Shown in pieces: positions 33,947 to 46,344 of a DNA stretch of 64,000 nucleotides (position 1 is the first letter of the stretch; every line of letters starts with the position of its first letter). The stretch is from Humulus lupulus (Eukaryota; Streptophyta; Magnoliopsida; Rosales; Cannabaceae). The DNA lies in contig NC_084802.1 of the NCBI RefSeq assembly GCF_963169125.1, forward strand, positions 116,192,903-116,256,902. The letters are read 5' to 3'. Both the position numbers and the translations under genes were made by a program. Below the pieces are notes generated by a model. That model was not told where the DNA came from. It did not search any database and saw only the letters and a program-made list of their open reading frames with translations.

Positions 33947-34600
33947 CTAATTTGGTGTGTCCTGGTCCCATTGGCATACATGAGTGGTATCCACCACAGT
34001 AGGTAAGAATCCTATGCACCCCCCTGACAATAGGTCTCTATCTCTATGTAAAGATATCATAGGTATATAGGGTCCATGCATAGTACCAACAAATACAAAG
34101 GTGTCCTCACCCTCGGGCTCAAAGGATACCATCTTCTTCTTGCAATCTATCGTTGCACCATACTTCTCTAGCAAATCCATACCCAGAATTATATCAAAAT
34201 CAGTCATTACCAATTCCACCAAGTCAATTGATAATTCCCTACCATCCACTGTAACTTGTAGTGATCTAACCCATCTCTTGGAAACCACTAACTCCCCAGT
34301 AGGTAGAATAGTACCAAACCCCACAGGATACAAGTCACATGGTCTACACAGTCCATCTATAATCCTACTAACAACAAAAGAGTGCATAGCACCTGAATCA
34401 GTCAAAATAGTATGAAGGGTTCCAACACTAGAAAGCTGACCTATAACCACTGAGGGACTAGCCTTGGCCTCTGCCTGGGTCAAGGTGAACACCTGAGCTA
34501 GCGTCAGGCTGTCCACCTTCTTGGGCTCTTCCTTTTTGGCTCTTGGGCAGTCCTTCTTCAAATGCCCCACACTATTGCAAACAAAGTAGGCCTTCGCTTG
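33947..34600 (-). pseudogene. Zinc knuckle and protease of the minus-strand chromovirus
   Basis: An open frame of 207 codons begins inside the knuckle. The first knuckle Cys is replaced by Tyr (YFVCNSVGHLKKDC), so the knuckle lacks one zinc ligand. The protease keeps its active-site Asp-Ser-Gly (TILTDSGAMHSF near 34390-34420), unlike the copy at 6892-7324. The downstream FDIILGMDLLEKYGA motif is present. Confidence 0.78.
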
Positions 34601-35631
34601 ACATTACCCAATATGGCACCTCCTACACTAGGTACACTCTAGGAATGCTCTCCAGGTCTCACCGCCACCGTGGCAGTCCATCTGTATGCCCCGTGGCCTC
34701 CTATCTGGCCCTGGAGCTGAAACTGTGTCCGGAGTCTTCCTATTTTGGTTACTAGGGCCTCCGCCCCTACCAAAATTTGTAAATGGAGGTCCCAGCCTCC
34801 TAGAATCCCTTCTGGCCGCATTATCGTGCTAGATCTTATTCTCTGCGCTCTCAGTTGTAAGCGCCTTCTCCACAGCGTGCGCATAGGTAGTCAATCCTGG
34901 TACACTGGTAATACAAACATCCCAGGCTATCATAGGTTGTAGCCCTTGAAGAAACCTCTCTCTTCTGTTCCCATCACTGGCCACCAAATCCCCAACAAAC
35001 TTTGCCAGTCTGTCAAACTTCAAGGCATAATCAATCACTGTCGTGTAACCCTGAAGTAACTTGTTGAACTCCTCAGCCTTCGCAACTTTAATTGTGTCGT
35101 TGTAGAATTTCTCATAAAACAAGTTTCTAAACTCTTCTCATTCCATGGTAGTTACCGCATATGTCTAGGATACCACCTCCCACCATATTCGGGCATCCTC
35201 ACGAAACATATAAATGGCGAATGGGTCACTCTCTCATTACCACCTACCCTCATGAAATCCATAATGGTGGTTATCATGGTTATCCACTGCTCAGCCTTCA
35301 ATGGATCAGAGCCGCCCTCAAAGACTGGAGTGTGTTTCTTCCTGAACCTCTCATATAGGGGTTCCCATCTATCTCCCCCTGCCTGGGGTTGCACTACAAC
35401 TTGTACCTCTTGCTGTATCACTACCGGTACTGCAGGTTGTGGGTTCCATGCTAGAACCTATTGCTGTCTCAAGAGGCGAATCTCCTCTTCCTACCTCTCT
35501 AGCTTGGCTTGCATACCAGCAAGCACTTGTTGCCAGTTTTCTGGAGCTGGCGGTGGAGCATGGCCCTGGTCATTCCCTTCCATGGCCTGTAACTCGTGGC
35601 TAGCCAACCTTTCTAACCTTCGAGGATTCAT
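34601..35631 (-). pseudogene. Gag of the minus-strand chromovirus
   Basis: It starts at the ATG at 35629-35631 (MNPRRLERLASHELQAMEGN). A glutamine-rich coiled-coil-like region follows, then DRWEPLYERFRKKHTPVFEG, the capsid block YALKFDRLAKFVGDLVASD near 34990-35030, and a frame leading into the zinc knuckle. Stops at about 35459 and 35152, and a frame change near 35120, break it. It is the same gene family as the gag at 5808-6891. Confidence 0.78.
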
Positions 35632-36190
35632 ACTTTTATTCAATTCACTGTACAGCGATCAAATCGGCCATTAGGCACGTAATAAGAATACCTCTTTCCA
35701 CCTGACGATCCAAGATCAAACAGACAAACAACAAAAGCAATGCTAATAAGCATGCCAACACATAATAAGCTCATTCATTGAGCTAAAAATCACTTTCTAA
35801 TATCCATCAACAAATAACAATGCACATCAACATATCCAAACATTTACACAAGTGTAACATTGCTAATAAGCATGTTCTTTAATACCTGCCAGTGTTAACA
35901 ATGCTAGTAAGCATTTCCTAGCCTATATACAAATAATAACGCTACTAAGTTGTTCCTTTGCATTCACAAGTAGTAACAATGCTAATAAGCACATCCTTTA
36001 TCATTCATGCAATAGTCAAGGGCCAGGCCCTATCAGATTATCCCATGCTTCCTAAACAGGCACGCAGATAATGCATTCATATCATGTTTAAGCAGTTCAA
36101 CACATAATAGTTACTTAACCCTGAGTCGAGCTTGTCTTTACTGGCTAGTGTACATGTCAGGCCAGTCTTCAGGAACCCTTAAGCCTTGGC
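35632..36190 (-). other. Leader between primer site and gag
   Basis: Noncoding leader of the minus-strand chromovirus. A short motif, CAATGCTAATAAGCA with variants, recurs at about 35735, 35860, 35900 and 35965, giving a weak dispersed repeat. No gene is seen. Confidence 0.6.
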
Positions 36191-36206
36191 AACTCTGATA
36201 CCAAGT
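36191..36206 (-). other. Primer-binding site of the minus-strand chromovirus
   Basis: The minus strand reads ACTTGGTATCAGAGTT next to the LTR, matching the TGGTATCAGAG initiator tRNA-Met core. This confirms that the 36207-38552 LTR is the 5' LTR of the interior at 29213-36206. Confidence 0.8.
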
Positions 36207-38552
36207 TGTAATGTCCTCCTAATCCAGGACCATTACACTATGTATTTTAAATTGTGTCAGACTTACTAATCAAGTCATTTGGTTATAAACGTGTCACTAA
36301 GGTTAATGTCAAGGGTTAGGGTTAAAAATTTGGGTCAAAGGAACTGTTGACTATTATTTAAAAAGTTTCATATATACATGGGATCCCAAAATATTACAAA
36401 CAAACGATTAAAAGGGTGTATATACATCAAAAGTTACAATCGGCCTACCTAAGCAGAAAAATTAGGGCTACAACTCTAGTTCGTCTGAGATATTTTCGAC
36501 CGTGGTGGACGAGCAGCTGCATATGTACACACCGCAACCGAAGCTCTCCAACTCATGGCTGGTCAAGCTTTCCTTTTCCCTTACCCGCACCACATAGCAC
36601 CTGTGAGCCAAGGCTCATCAAGAAAACTTAAGCATGTGCATAAAAAGAAAATACAGATTCCCATATACTTTTTGAGCATGTCTAGCAATAATAACCTACT
36701 CATACTATCATAAATAAATAGTCATTTGACAAATCTGGGGCAACTGCTCTGGACAGTTGACCATAGAGTTAACCCCGGGGCCCTATCCCCTGGCTATGTG
36801 ACAATAGAGTCGCTTAGGGCCCTCGCCCTTAGCTATGGGTAACCAGCCATAGAGTAGCCAAATAGATTTGGATAGGCATACCTCATCAAGACAAACATGC
36901 ATACATATAAATCACGTAACATCATTAAGTAACCATAATTATAGTAATAATCATGCTTATTTAACGGGCCTAGCCCAAACCATGCAAACCATGCGAACAG
37001 TCATGACACACTTAAGCAGGTATAGAATTTCAAGTATGCTTAATCAATAAATAGAACGATAACTGACTCATAATCATTTTCAGGGGCCCAAGCCCTATTC
37101 ATAATTATTATTAATAGTCGGGCCAAACCCTAATCACATATAAGACATATTGGGTGTTGTTTTCTTACCTCAGGTCCGAGTATAGCATAAAATAAGAACG
37201 ACCCTCGAGCAAGATCCTAGTTCTGAGCCTCTAGCAATAACCTAGTCAAGACCATAATATAGGATTCCATCAATAAAGAGCAAATAAAGGTTACTGGACC
37301 GAGTCCTAGCTTCCGGGGCCTCGAATTCTACTAAATCGGTAGGAGTAACGATCCCGAGCCATAAGGAAAAGATTCCCATCTCTAAAAATTCACCATGGAA
37401 AAAACAGCCCAAACCGGCCGCAACCAGCCCGTGAGGGTCGCAGCGCACCCTCAAGTCAGAGGCCCTCCTCTGCTACAAATGGAACACGGGTCGCGACCTA
37501 CCCTTGAGGGTCGCAGCGCGCCTCCCAGAAAGTAGCCTCCCAAGGCCCTGGGTTCGGTTGGCTTGCGGCCCTTCAAGAACAAGACCGCGACTTGGCCCTG
37601 GGAACCCAGATTTCCTCCATTTTTCATAAGCTAAATTCAATCAAAACCAACCCAATGCCCCCCTAAAACAATAATTCAATCATCATAACAGTTTTAATAT
37701 CTTTCCAGCAACAAAACCCAATTAAAATCTTGTTTAAAAACCCACCAAAAATCAAACTTTCATTCTTGAGCAACAAGCTAAGAACACCTCAAACTTTAAG
37801 GAAAACAGGGTAGAAATCAATCTGAAACAAGGATTAAGATATTACCTTAGCTATGAATGGTGATCCCCTAGCCACAAGCCATCTAAATTCTAATCCTGAG
37901 CCTTCAATTACTTAGTTTCTAGCCAAAATCGTCTGAGTTCTTCAAAGAGCACCCTTAGAAAATTTGATAGAAAAAACAGAGAGGGAGAGACTCGGTTGTG
38001 AGAGGTGTTTATGCTTTTGTTTCCTTGAGGCTTAAACAACTTAAGCCAATCCCGAGGCTCGAGGTACCAACAACGTCCCCAAAGGAAAAATGGTAAAAAT
38101 CCCTAGTATTCCACCCTAATCTTACTAACTCCAAATATGTCCTCAATTATTTATTCTTTACCCGATAACACAATTTAATGCCAAATACCTAAAATACCCC
38201 TTGACTCATCCCGAGTCGGGTATTGGGTCTCGTTGTGACTTTCCCCCTAACTTGCTCCCTAGGATCGTCTCGTGCCGGGTACCCCAAATAAACCCACATA
38301 ATAATATGGTCTCTCATATATATCACATATATGAACATATATACAATTATGTCGTAACAGGACAAATTACGATAGTTGCCCTTCAAATAAGAAATGGGCC
38401 CACATGCATACTTAATATCCTTAAACATGCATAACTAGTTATATTATCATATAACTCACATAATCACAATCAAATATATCAAATAAACATACAATTCCAT
38501 ATATTTCCATCCTACCCCCCTAAGCCTTATTAGGTAATTTTGAGACGTTACA
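36207..38552 (-). repeat. Middle LTR of the array
   Basis: A 2.35 kb LTR with the same ends as 22585-29212. It is the 5' LTR of the full interior on its left and, at the same time, adjoins the polypurine side of a second interior on its right. Confidence 0.85.
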
Positions 38553-38589
38553 ACTATCCCCTCCTTACAGAAATTCCGTCCTCAAAATT

Positions 38590-40118
38590 TTACTTGAACA
38601 TCTTGGGATACTGAGTCTGCATATCTGCTTCTAGCTCCCAGGTCGCTTCCTTGACATTGTTGTTCCTCCATAATAGCTTAACTAAAGGTATAGTATTGTT
38701 CCTCAAGACCTTTTCCTTCCTATCTAATATCTGAACTGGTTGCTCTTCGTAGGACAAGTCTGCCTCCAATTCCAAATCCTCATAACTCAGTACATGAGTC
38801 CCATCTGACACATACTTCCTTAGCATGGAAATATGGAATACATTATGCATACTAGACAATGCAAAGGGTAAGGCCAAACTATAGGCCACCTGGTCGATCG
38901 TCTCTTGGATCTCAAATGGTCCCATAAACCTAGGGCTCAGCTTCCCCTTCTTCTCGAACCTCTTCACCCCTCTCAGTGGTGAAACATTAAGAAAGACATA
39001 GTCTCCCACCTTGAACTCCATGTTCCTCCGCCTTGGGTCTAAATAGCTCTTCTGTCTACTCTGAGACGCGAGCATCCAAGCTCATCCCAATGAATGGGCG
39101 ATCTACACTTCCTACCATACAACATCTCATAAGGTGCCACTCCAATGGTAGACTAGTAGCTGTTGTTATATGAAAATTCTATCAGTGGAAAATATTTACT
39201 CCAGGACCCTTCAAAGTCCAACACACATGCTCTCATCAAGTTCTCGAATATCTGAATAGTCCTCTCAGACTGACCATCGGTCTGAGGATGATAAGTTGTA
39301 CTGAACTTCAACTGTGTACCCATCGCTCTTTGTAAACTTCCTCAAAACTTGGAAGTAAAGATAAAATCCCTATCTTACACAATAGACCTCAGAGTCCCAT
39401 GAAGGTGAACTATCTCTCTCACATAGAGATCAGTATACTGGTCAACCATCTAATTCGTCCTCACTGGTAGAAAATGAGCTAATTTCGTATATCGATCTAC
39501 AATGACCCAAATTGAATCATGCTGACCCACTATTCTAGGCAATCATACCATGAAATCCATCGTGATGTCCTTCCACTTCCATTTTGGGATATCCAGAGGC
39601 TGTAACAGCCCTATTGGCCTCTGATGCTCAACCTTGACCTGCTGACATGTTAGGCCCCTTGCCACATACTCAAGCATGTTCCTTTTCATTCCAGGACACA
39701 AATATACAACTTTCAGATCCTGGTACATCTTCGTGGTTCCCGGATGTAGAGAATAAGTGGTAGTATGAGATTCATCCAGAATCTCCCGTCAGATCTTGGT
39801 GTCCATCAGAACGCATATGCGATCCTTGTATCTCAACCAGCCCATACATGACACTGTATAGTCCTTAGCTACTTCAGCTAGGACGTTCCCTCTAATCTTC
39901 AGTAATTGTGGATCATCTAACTTTTTCTCCTTAATCCTCTTCAAAAGAGTAGACTGTAGGGTGATGTTGGCCATCTGGCCCACCCCTAACTCAATTCTTG
40001 CTCTAGCCATATCGTCCGCCAACTTCCTTGTTATTTTCCTGTAACTATATGTCCCGGATCCTTTCGGTTCAAGGCATCTGCTACCATGTTGGCCTTCTCA
40101 GGGTGATAGAGAATCTCA
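38590..40118 (-). pseudogene. Second, truncated RNase H-integrase copy
   Basis: This minus-strand frame reads, from 40118, the RNase H end (GKANMVADALNRKDPG-type code), ARIELGVGQMANITLQSTLLKRI, an integrase zinc region, MDFMV with the first Asp near 39545, and an open frame of 161 codons (39075-38590) with VSPLRGVKRFEKKGKLS, GPFEIQETIDQVAY and the chromodomain-like tail up to the stop. Its C-terminal frame is less damaged than the matching part at 29250. It is cut at 40118, where unrelated sequence begins. Confidence 0.82.
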
Positions 40119-41546
40119 CAATGAATGGGCATATGGTGTTTGGTTGTTCATTGTTCGTTGGGCCGTGGTTGGGCCCGGGCCTCTCCTGAGTGTCAATGAT
40201 GCCTGTTTGACCATATCACATGTTCAAGGTGGAAAATATGGTAAACATTTACCCCCCAAGTCTTCATCTGTGTTCGCATGGTAGGGACTTGCTTCTTTGT
40301 ACCAGTTCCATCACCTGACTCTAGGATCTTTTACCTATTTCCCATTTCATTTACCACGGTCCCACTTCATTTGCCTAATCCAGGTTTGATGGGTTGGGGG
40401 CTAATTGTCTATCCCTAGCCTTTTTGAATTCCAAATGACTTAGACGCGTGTCTCCAAGTGAATGGTACGTTGAGGATGCTCGCACCCAAGAGATGCGTGG
40501 AAGCTCCTTCGTGGTCCTGGGTGACTGATGAAAGTCAGCGTGTTTTCTAAGATGTCTCATCTGAGTGAAACAGCATTTTTAGAACTTAAGTGGGCTACTT
40601 AATGTTTCTGCATTGTCTAGAACTGTCGAATGAGGATTGTCTTGGGATTTTTAATGTGGATCATTAGATGAGAGAGGCGCGGATCACAGATTGACGAATC
40701 AATGATTTAGCAGTTGATTGGGCTTGTTAATGCACCTTTGCTATCCGGAACCGTTGGATGTGGATCCTTTGGGGATATTCCATATGGACCATTGGATTGA
40801 AAATGAGACTTTTCTCCAATAAGTATGATAGTGGGCTTCTTTCCTCACTTTTACTGATTCTAAATTTTCAAACCAGAGAGAAAAGAGCAGAGACCTTGAA
40901 TGCTTGAAATCACAGACGATATTTTCTGATGTTTGCTGCATCTTTGAGCCCACCTATTTCCATCGAAGTCACCCTTTGTTCATCAAGAGGACAACTTTGC
41001 CCCGAACGACCCTTCTGAGAACATCGACGAGCTATTTTATCGCCTCCTCAAGTTCAAGACTGAGTTTCTACCAACGTTCTTGCCTTTTTATCAAAAAATT
41101 CCAACTTCCAATTCCCTAGTAAGTTTTCTGGCCAATTCTTTTTTTTCCCTCATTATTTTCTTTATTATCATATCGCCTCTGCGACATGTGGTCATTAGGT
41201 CTTCGACCACCGTGTAAGGTAGTTCTAGGTGGTGATGAATAATAAAGAAATTTTTAGGTTACATTTCCTTTTGTAGATAAATTGACCAATGGAGCAGGCT
41301 AGACCACTCTGAATCAACGAACCCAGAGGCCTCAAAACCATCAGGGTGAAATAGTTCCCTTTTGCAAAAATATTTTTCTTTTAGTTCCCAACTCATGCTC
41401 TTGGGACCTTAATTTTTCTCACAGCAGTGTCCAGAGGGGACCTCTCCAAGCATTTTAGGAGAATCCCCATACCTGAACAATTTTTCTTCAGTTTTGTTGC
41501 CAACTGCTTGGTTCTTTCTTTTCTTGTCTCTTCCACGTCTTTGATA
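40119..41546 (+). other. Unassigned region upstream of the Transposase_28-like ORF
   Basis: The LTR-array homology stops abruptly at 40118. The sequence that follows shows no LTR ends, gene motifs or long repeats that I recognise. It may be the leader or LTR of the element carrying the ORF at 41547. The small ORFs at 40375, 40741 and 40904 are unsupported. Confidence 0.4.
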
Positions 41547-42426
41547 ATGGCTCGTGGGATCACACTCTATTTGGAAGATCCAGTAAATGCGGGCCCCGTC
41601 ATCCTGGAGGGGCACAAGCTTCCCACTAAAAACACGTGGGAAATGGACGCAGAGATAAACGAGTTCAAAAACTACCAAAAGTTGAATGAGTTGGAGAAAA
41701 CCTTCGGGATAGAGTCGACTCGGGGGCTCTTCTTCAACAGGCTGGCCCAGAAAGTGGAGAAGGCCCATACTAGACTGCGTGTATTCGGGGCCTGGAGCAC
41801 AGACCACATTAGCGCGGGAGCAATTCTCCCGCTCCACAACTATTTTGCGCAATTTCTCGAGTTCATGGGGATCGCGTCGTTCCAACTCCTGCTCCAAGCC
41901 TACAAGTTACTTCTAGGGCCGCATGCATTTTGCGCCTGGAAAGTGATGCCAGAACCCACCCCCACAGAGGTGTTGTACTATTATCGGTTGGAGTCGGAGC
42001 TGAACACCAAGGATAAACATGTGAGGGGTTTTAGCGATTGAAGAACCATAATGTCAATCCGGCCTCATTCAGCTCCTGGAAACACCCCCTGATGTCAGGC
42101 ACCACTTTTTTATGACATCCGGATTCCTTCTAGAGAAGAATCCACTTTAGTGCTGGACTTTCAGAGTGCTGGAAAGTTATCCTTTCTTATTCTACATCTC
42201 GTCCCTTTTTTATCAGATATTCACGTTACATTGAACAGGTCTGTATGCTCAGACAAAGTTAACCAAGTATATATTGGACCGAAATAAAATATAAGACGCC
42301 ACCACTGCTGGAAATCTGGACTTAGAGGGTTCTGTAAACACGGAGAATCTTCAGATGCCTGGGTTGCTTGCCAGCCATCAGTCGACAAACGCCCCCAACC
42401 CTCAAGGATTGCAATGCGACAGGGAT
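41547..42426 (+). pseudogene. Plant putative gypsy-type transposon protein (Transposase_28-like), N-terminal part
   Basis: From the ATG at 41547 (MARGITLYLEDP) an open frame runs to TGA at 42039-42041. It includes LPLHNYFAQFLEFMGIASFQL and a YKLLLGPHAFCAW block, which resemble the plant family annotated as 'putative gypsy type transposon' (Pfam Transposase_28). Similar code continues in other frames after 42041 (for example LKNHNVNPASFSSWKHP), so the stop and later frame changes are mutations. An in-frame segment (NLQMPGLLASHQSTNAPNP near 42345-42405) leads up to the LTR insertion at 42427 and resumes at 60879. The function of this family is unknown; it is usually found with Tat-type retrotransposons. 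Confidence 0.6.
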
Positions 42427-43584
42427 TGTAACATCCCAAATTACGTAATAAGGCTTAGGGCCTTGATTAGGGGGCCAAGATGGAAAATTATGTGTTTATG
42501 TGATATATATGTGTGTAATTATATGATTATGTGACTTATATTATAATATTACTAGATATGCATGTTTAGGTGTATTAAATATGCATGTGGGGATGTTTCT
42601 TATTAGAAGGACAATCTTTGTAAATTGGCCTGTTACGGGTATATTTGGAATATGTGTGCATATATGTGATATAGGCGTAAGACCATATTATTATGTGGAT
42701 ATATTTGGGGTACTCGGCATGAGGTGATCCTAGGGAGCAAGTTAGCAGGAAAGTAACAGCGGGACTAAATACCGGACTCAGGGTGAGTCAAGGAGTATTT
42801 TGGCTATCTAGTACATTACCAGGTTATCGGGTAATGGAAATAAATATTCGAGCATATATTCAGAGTTAGTGTGATTAGGAGGAAGTTCTAGGGATTTTAA
42901 CCATTTTACCCCTAGCGCTCGGGATTCACTTAGAGTTACTTAAACTCTAAATAACCTCCCATAACCTTAGAACACAGAAAAAATAGAGGAGTTCTCTCTT
43001 TCTCTCATTCACACACACTCTCTCAATATTACTTGGGAATTCTTGCGATTTAGGAGGAATCGAGGCTAGCTTATGCTCGAGATTGCTTGGGGAAGCGCTT
43101 AGCGTCGAATGGGGAAACATAGGTAACAATTTCTAGCCCTAAATCTGTGTGTTTCTCTGGTTTTTGGCTGAGTTTTAGAGTTTTAGAAGCTCAATCTGAA
43201 TTTGGAGATTTGATGAGGTTTTGTACAAGTTTTGACTTGGGTTTTGAGTGTTTTGAGGTGCTAAGTTGATATTAATATATTTGCTCATTGTAATTGTGGC
43301 CTCTCTAGAGAATCGATGACTGAATCTTTGATGCACTTATTAGTACTAGTACAACTAAGAATTCTTAATTGGATAGTCGTAAATAGCCCCAGACTAGGGA
43401 ACAAAGGATTATCCCAAACCTACACCGAGGGATTGACGGTGATTCTCAAATATCGCTGAATAGAATCTGAAACAATGAGATAGAATGCAATAGAAACAAA
43501 GACACAAGGAACGGGTTACCTAATCTCTTAACGGTCAAAGTGAATCCTTTCATTCCGAATTAAAGAATTTGGAATGAATCAAAT

Positions 43585-43646
43585 CTCCACAAGTAGGATT
43601 CGAACCTTCGACCAGTCAGTTAATAGCCAACTGCTCTACCACTGAC
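43585..43646 (-). pseudogene. trnN-GUU: Plastid-derived tRNA-Asn(GUU) remnant
   Basis: On the minus strand the T-arm (GGTTCGAATCCTAC), the anticodon region (CTATTAACTG, where the plastid gene has CTGTTAACTG) and the D-arm (GGTAGAGCAG) are readable. The 5' acceptor side (TCCTCAGTAGCTC) is missing or replaced, and several stem positions are mutated, so it should not fold as a working tRNA. Confidence 0.75.
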
Positions 43647-43957
43647 CAGTCAGTTAGATCTCATAAATTTCAATTCCCTTTCTCAACACATGACCTATAT
43701 GAGCTCGAAGTTTCCTTTGTAACTCTCGGAACATCTTCTTTGTGGCTCCGTTCCAGGCCTCATTTCATAGGGAACCTCAAAGTGGCTCTATTCATTTTGT
43801 TCCATCCATATCCCAATTCCATTAATTTAAGATCCCTTTGGTGTCATTGAGATAAAAGATGTCATTTCTAGTTTATCTCTTTCTAATATGGAAAGTTCAA
43901 AAATCATCATATAATAATCGAGAAATGGAAATAGAAAAGAACAAGGGGAGATTTGGG

Positions 43958-44884
43958 ATGATTTTTCAATCTTTTATACTAGGTAATCTAGTATCCTTAT
44001 GCATGAAGATAATAAATTCAGTCATTGTGGTCAGACTCTATTATGGATTTCTGACCACATTCTCCATAGGGCCCTCTTATCTCTTCCTTCTCCGAGCTCA
44101 CATTATGGAAGAAGGAGAAGAAGGAACCGTGAAGAAAGTATCAGCAACAACCAGTTTTATTACGAGACAGCGCATGATGTTCATATCGATCTATTATGTG
44201 CCTTTTCATCTAGCATTGGGTAGACCTCATACAATAACTGCCCTACCTCTACCCTATCTTTTCTTTCATTTCTTTTGGAACAATCACAAACACTTTTTTG
44301 ATTATGGATCTACTAATAGAAATTCAATGCGTAATCTTAGCATTCAATGTCTATTCCTAAATAATCTCATTTTTCTATTATACTACCATTTCATTTTACC
44401 AAGTTCAATGTTAGTCAAATTAGTCATCATTTATATGTTTCGATGCAACAATAAGATGTTATTTGTAACTAGTAGTTTAGTTGGTTGGTTAATTGGTCAC
44501 ATTTTATTCATGAAATTGGTTGGGTTGGTTTTAGTCTGGATACAACAAAATAATTCTATTAGATCTAATAAGTATATGGTGGCAAAATTGAGAAATTTTG
44601 TGGCTCGAATCTTTAGTAGTCTCTTTTCAATTATCTTTATCTACTATTTAGGCAGAATATCGTCACCCATTGTTACTAAGAAACTGAAAGAAACCTTAGA
44701 AATAGAAGAAACAGATGTAGAAATAGAAACAACTTCTGAAACGAAGGGGACTAAGCAAGAACAAGGGGGGTCCACCGAAGAAGATCCTTCTTCTTGCCAT
44801 TTTTCGAAAGAAAAGGAGGATTTGGACAAAATTGATGAAACGAAAGAGATACAAGTGAATGGAAAGGAAAAAAAGGTGGATTAG
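43958..44884 (+). pseudogene. ycf1: Plastid-derived ycf1 (TIC214) N-terminal fragment, still open
   Basis: In plastids Ycf1 (Tic214) is a very large inner-envelope protein of the protein-import machinery, usually about 1800-1900 residues. The homologous start is the ATG at 43958 ([19 protein letters not shown]). Hydrophobic segments follow as in the plastid N-terminal membrane domain ([35 protein letters not shown]), then the acidic region with [19 protein letters not shown]. The frame stays open for 308 codons and stops at 44882-44884. An upstream in-frame ATG at 43859 is only a chance extension. A nuclear copy lacks plastid context and most of the protein, so it is presumed non-functional. 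Confidence 0.88.
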
Positions 44885-46344
44885 AATTAAGAAAATTCAA
44901 AGGTAGAATTAGAAAAACACCTTGTAACTATTCTTTTTCACTATAAATGATGGAATCGTTCATTTCGATATATAAAAAATGCTAGATTTGAAAATTCTGT
45001 AAGAAATGAAATGTCATAATATTTTTTTTCACACATGTCAATGTGATGGAAATGAAAGAATATATTTTATGTAACCACCTAGTTTGTCAGCCTTGTTAGA
45101 AATGATACAAAGAAAATGTCTCTGTTCACAACAGAGAACTCCTATTCCAACGAATTATATAATCATTGGAGTTATAATAGTGAAGAAAAAAGAAAAAATC
45201 TAAGCAACAAATTTCTAAATAGAGTCCTGTCTCTAAACAAAACTTTAAATAGTAAATCCCTTATTCTAGATGGACTCGAAAAAAGAACTAGATTGTACAA
45301 TGATAATACAAATAAAAAAAATACTTAGTGAAAATATATGATCCTTTTTTGAGTGGCGCCTACCATGGACAAATTAATACAAAATTCACTTCCAATCCAA
45401 AATGAGATTGCCAAAAAAATGACATAGAAAAAGGTTGGATAAATAAATTCATAGTCTCCTTATTATAAATTATTTAGAATTTGAACAAAAAAAAATTAGA
45501 AAAAATTGATAAAAAATCATTGAAAAAGGAACTTATTTTTTTCTTGCGATTAATTAATGAATTTACTATAAAATCAAGTTTAAATTTTTAAAAAAATTAT
45601 TTACTTATGGAACAGAAAAGGTGAGAATTAATTCAGAAGGACAAAAAAAATTCTACTTGCTAAAGTTCTAAATGATCATAACAATAAAAGAATTCGAAAC
45701 GAATCTATTGGACTAAAAGAAATCAGAAAAAAAGTTCCTCGCTGGTCATACATATTAATAAAAAATTTTGAACACGCAGACGACCCAATTGAAGAAATGT
45801 TAGGACGGAATCCTGAAATTCGTTCAAGAAAATGCAAACGTGTAGTGACTTTTAATCATTACCTAAGAAATCCAAATATTTCTAGTAATGCATCAAATAA
45901 TCCACAAGAGATTACTAAAAATATTAGTAATAACAATGATTATGAGGAACCAAAGGTAATTTCATTAATATGTTTTTCACAAGAATCCGATTTTTGTTGA
46001 GACATAATCACAGGCTCGATGCGTGCCCAAAGTCGTAAAACACATATTTAGAAATCCTTTCAAGCGAATAGTCATTCCCCCATTTTTCTGGACAGAATAG
46101 ACAAATATTTTTTTTTCTTTTTCCTCGCCATGGAAAAAGAATCAAAATTTTCTATGGAAAAACACAGAATTTCAAATTTCCAATTATAGAAAAAAAAAAA
46201 GGGAAAAACGAAAGGATTAAAAAAAACGAAGAGAAAAAAAGAAGAAGAATGTATAGAAAGAGGAGAAGCCTAGGACAACATTGTAGTTGTTCAAATAATA
46301 AGTAGTCTTGTGTTAGTAATCCAACCAATTCTGAGAAAATATAT
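44885..46344 (+). pseudogene. ycf1: Decayed continuation of the plastid ycf1 copy
   Basis: Ycf1-like blocks continue in shifting frames: [19 protein letters not shown] (from 45116), [12 protein letters not shown] (near 45290), NPEIRSRKCKRVVTF (near 45810), SQESDFC followed by ITGSMRAQSRKT (near 45985-46040) and FLDRIDKYFFFF (near 46090). Many frameshifts and stops interrupt it, mostly at A/T homopolymers, and some internal plastid sequence appears deleted. It ends where the LTR resumes. Confidence 0.82.

Larger units (their letters stand above)
22585..40118 (-). mobile_element. Minus-strand chromovirus array: LTR, interior, LTR, partial interior
   Basis: The order is LTR 22585-29212, interior 29213-36206, LTR 36207-38552, then a second interior 38553-40118 that starts again at the polypurine end and is cut off inside RNase H. 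Both LTRs run from TGTAA to GACGTTACA, and the sequence to the right of each (ACTATCCC and following) is the same. Sharing of the middle LTR suggests unequal recombination between LTRs of neighbouring copies rather than two separate insertions. The left LTR carries a non-autonomous element and the interior carries a solo LTR. No target duplication can be checked because the right end is truncated. Confidence 0.8.
43271..46344 (+). other. Nuclear plastid DNA insertion (NUPT), trnN-GUU to ycf1
   Basis: About 3.07 kb interrupts the LTR between AAGTTGAT and TGGGAACATT; the uninterrupted order is seen in the other LTR near 59280. The order trnN-GUU remnant, spacer, ycf1 5' part on the plus strand matches the plastid inverted-repeat border. 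No duplication at the junctions is obvious, as usual for end-joining capture. Base composition is clearly more AT-rich than the flanking LTR. Confidence 0.85.

Noticed and set aside
29213..36206. A possible functional retrotransposon on the minus strand
   Set aside because: Gag, knuckle, RT and integrase all carry stops, frame changes or catalytic-site losses, and a solo LTR splits pol.
43859..43957. N-terminal extension of the ycf1 ORF
   Set aside because: The plastid gene's start corresponds to 43958. The 33 upstream codons are plastid intergenic sequence that happens to be open.
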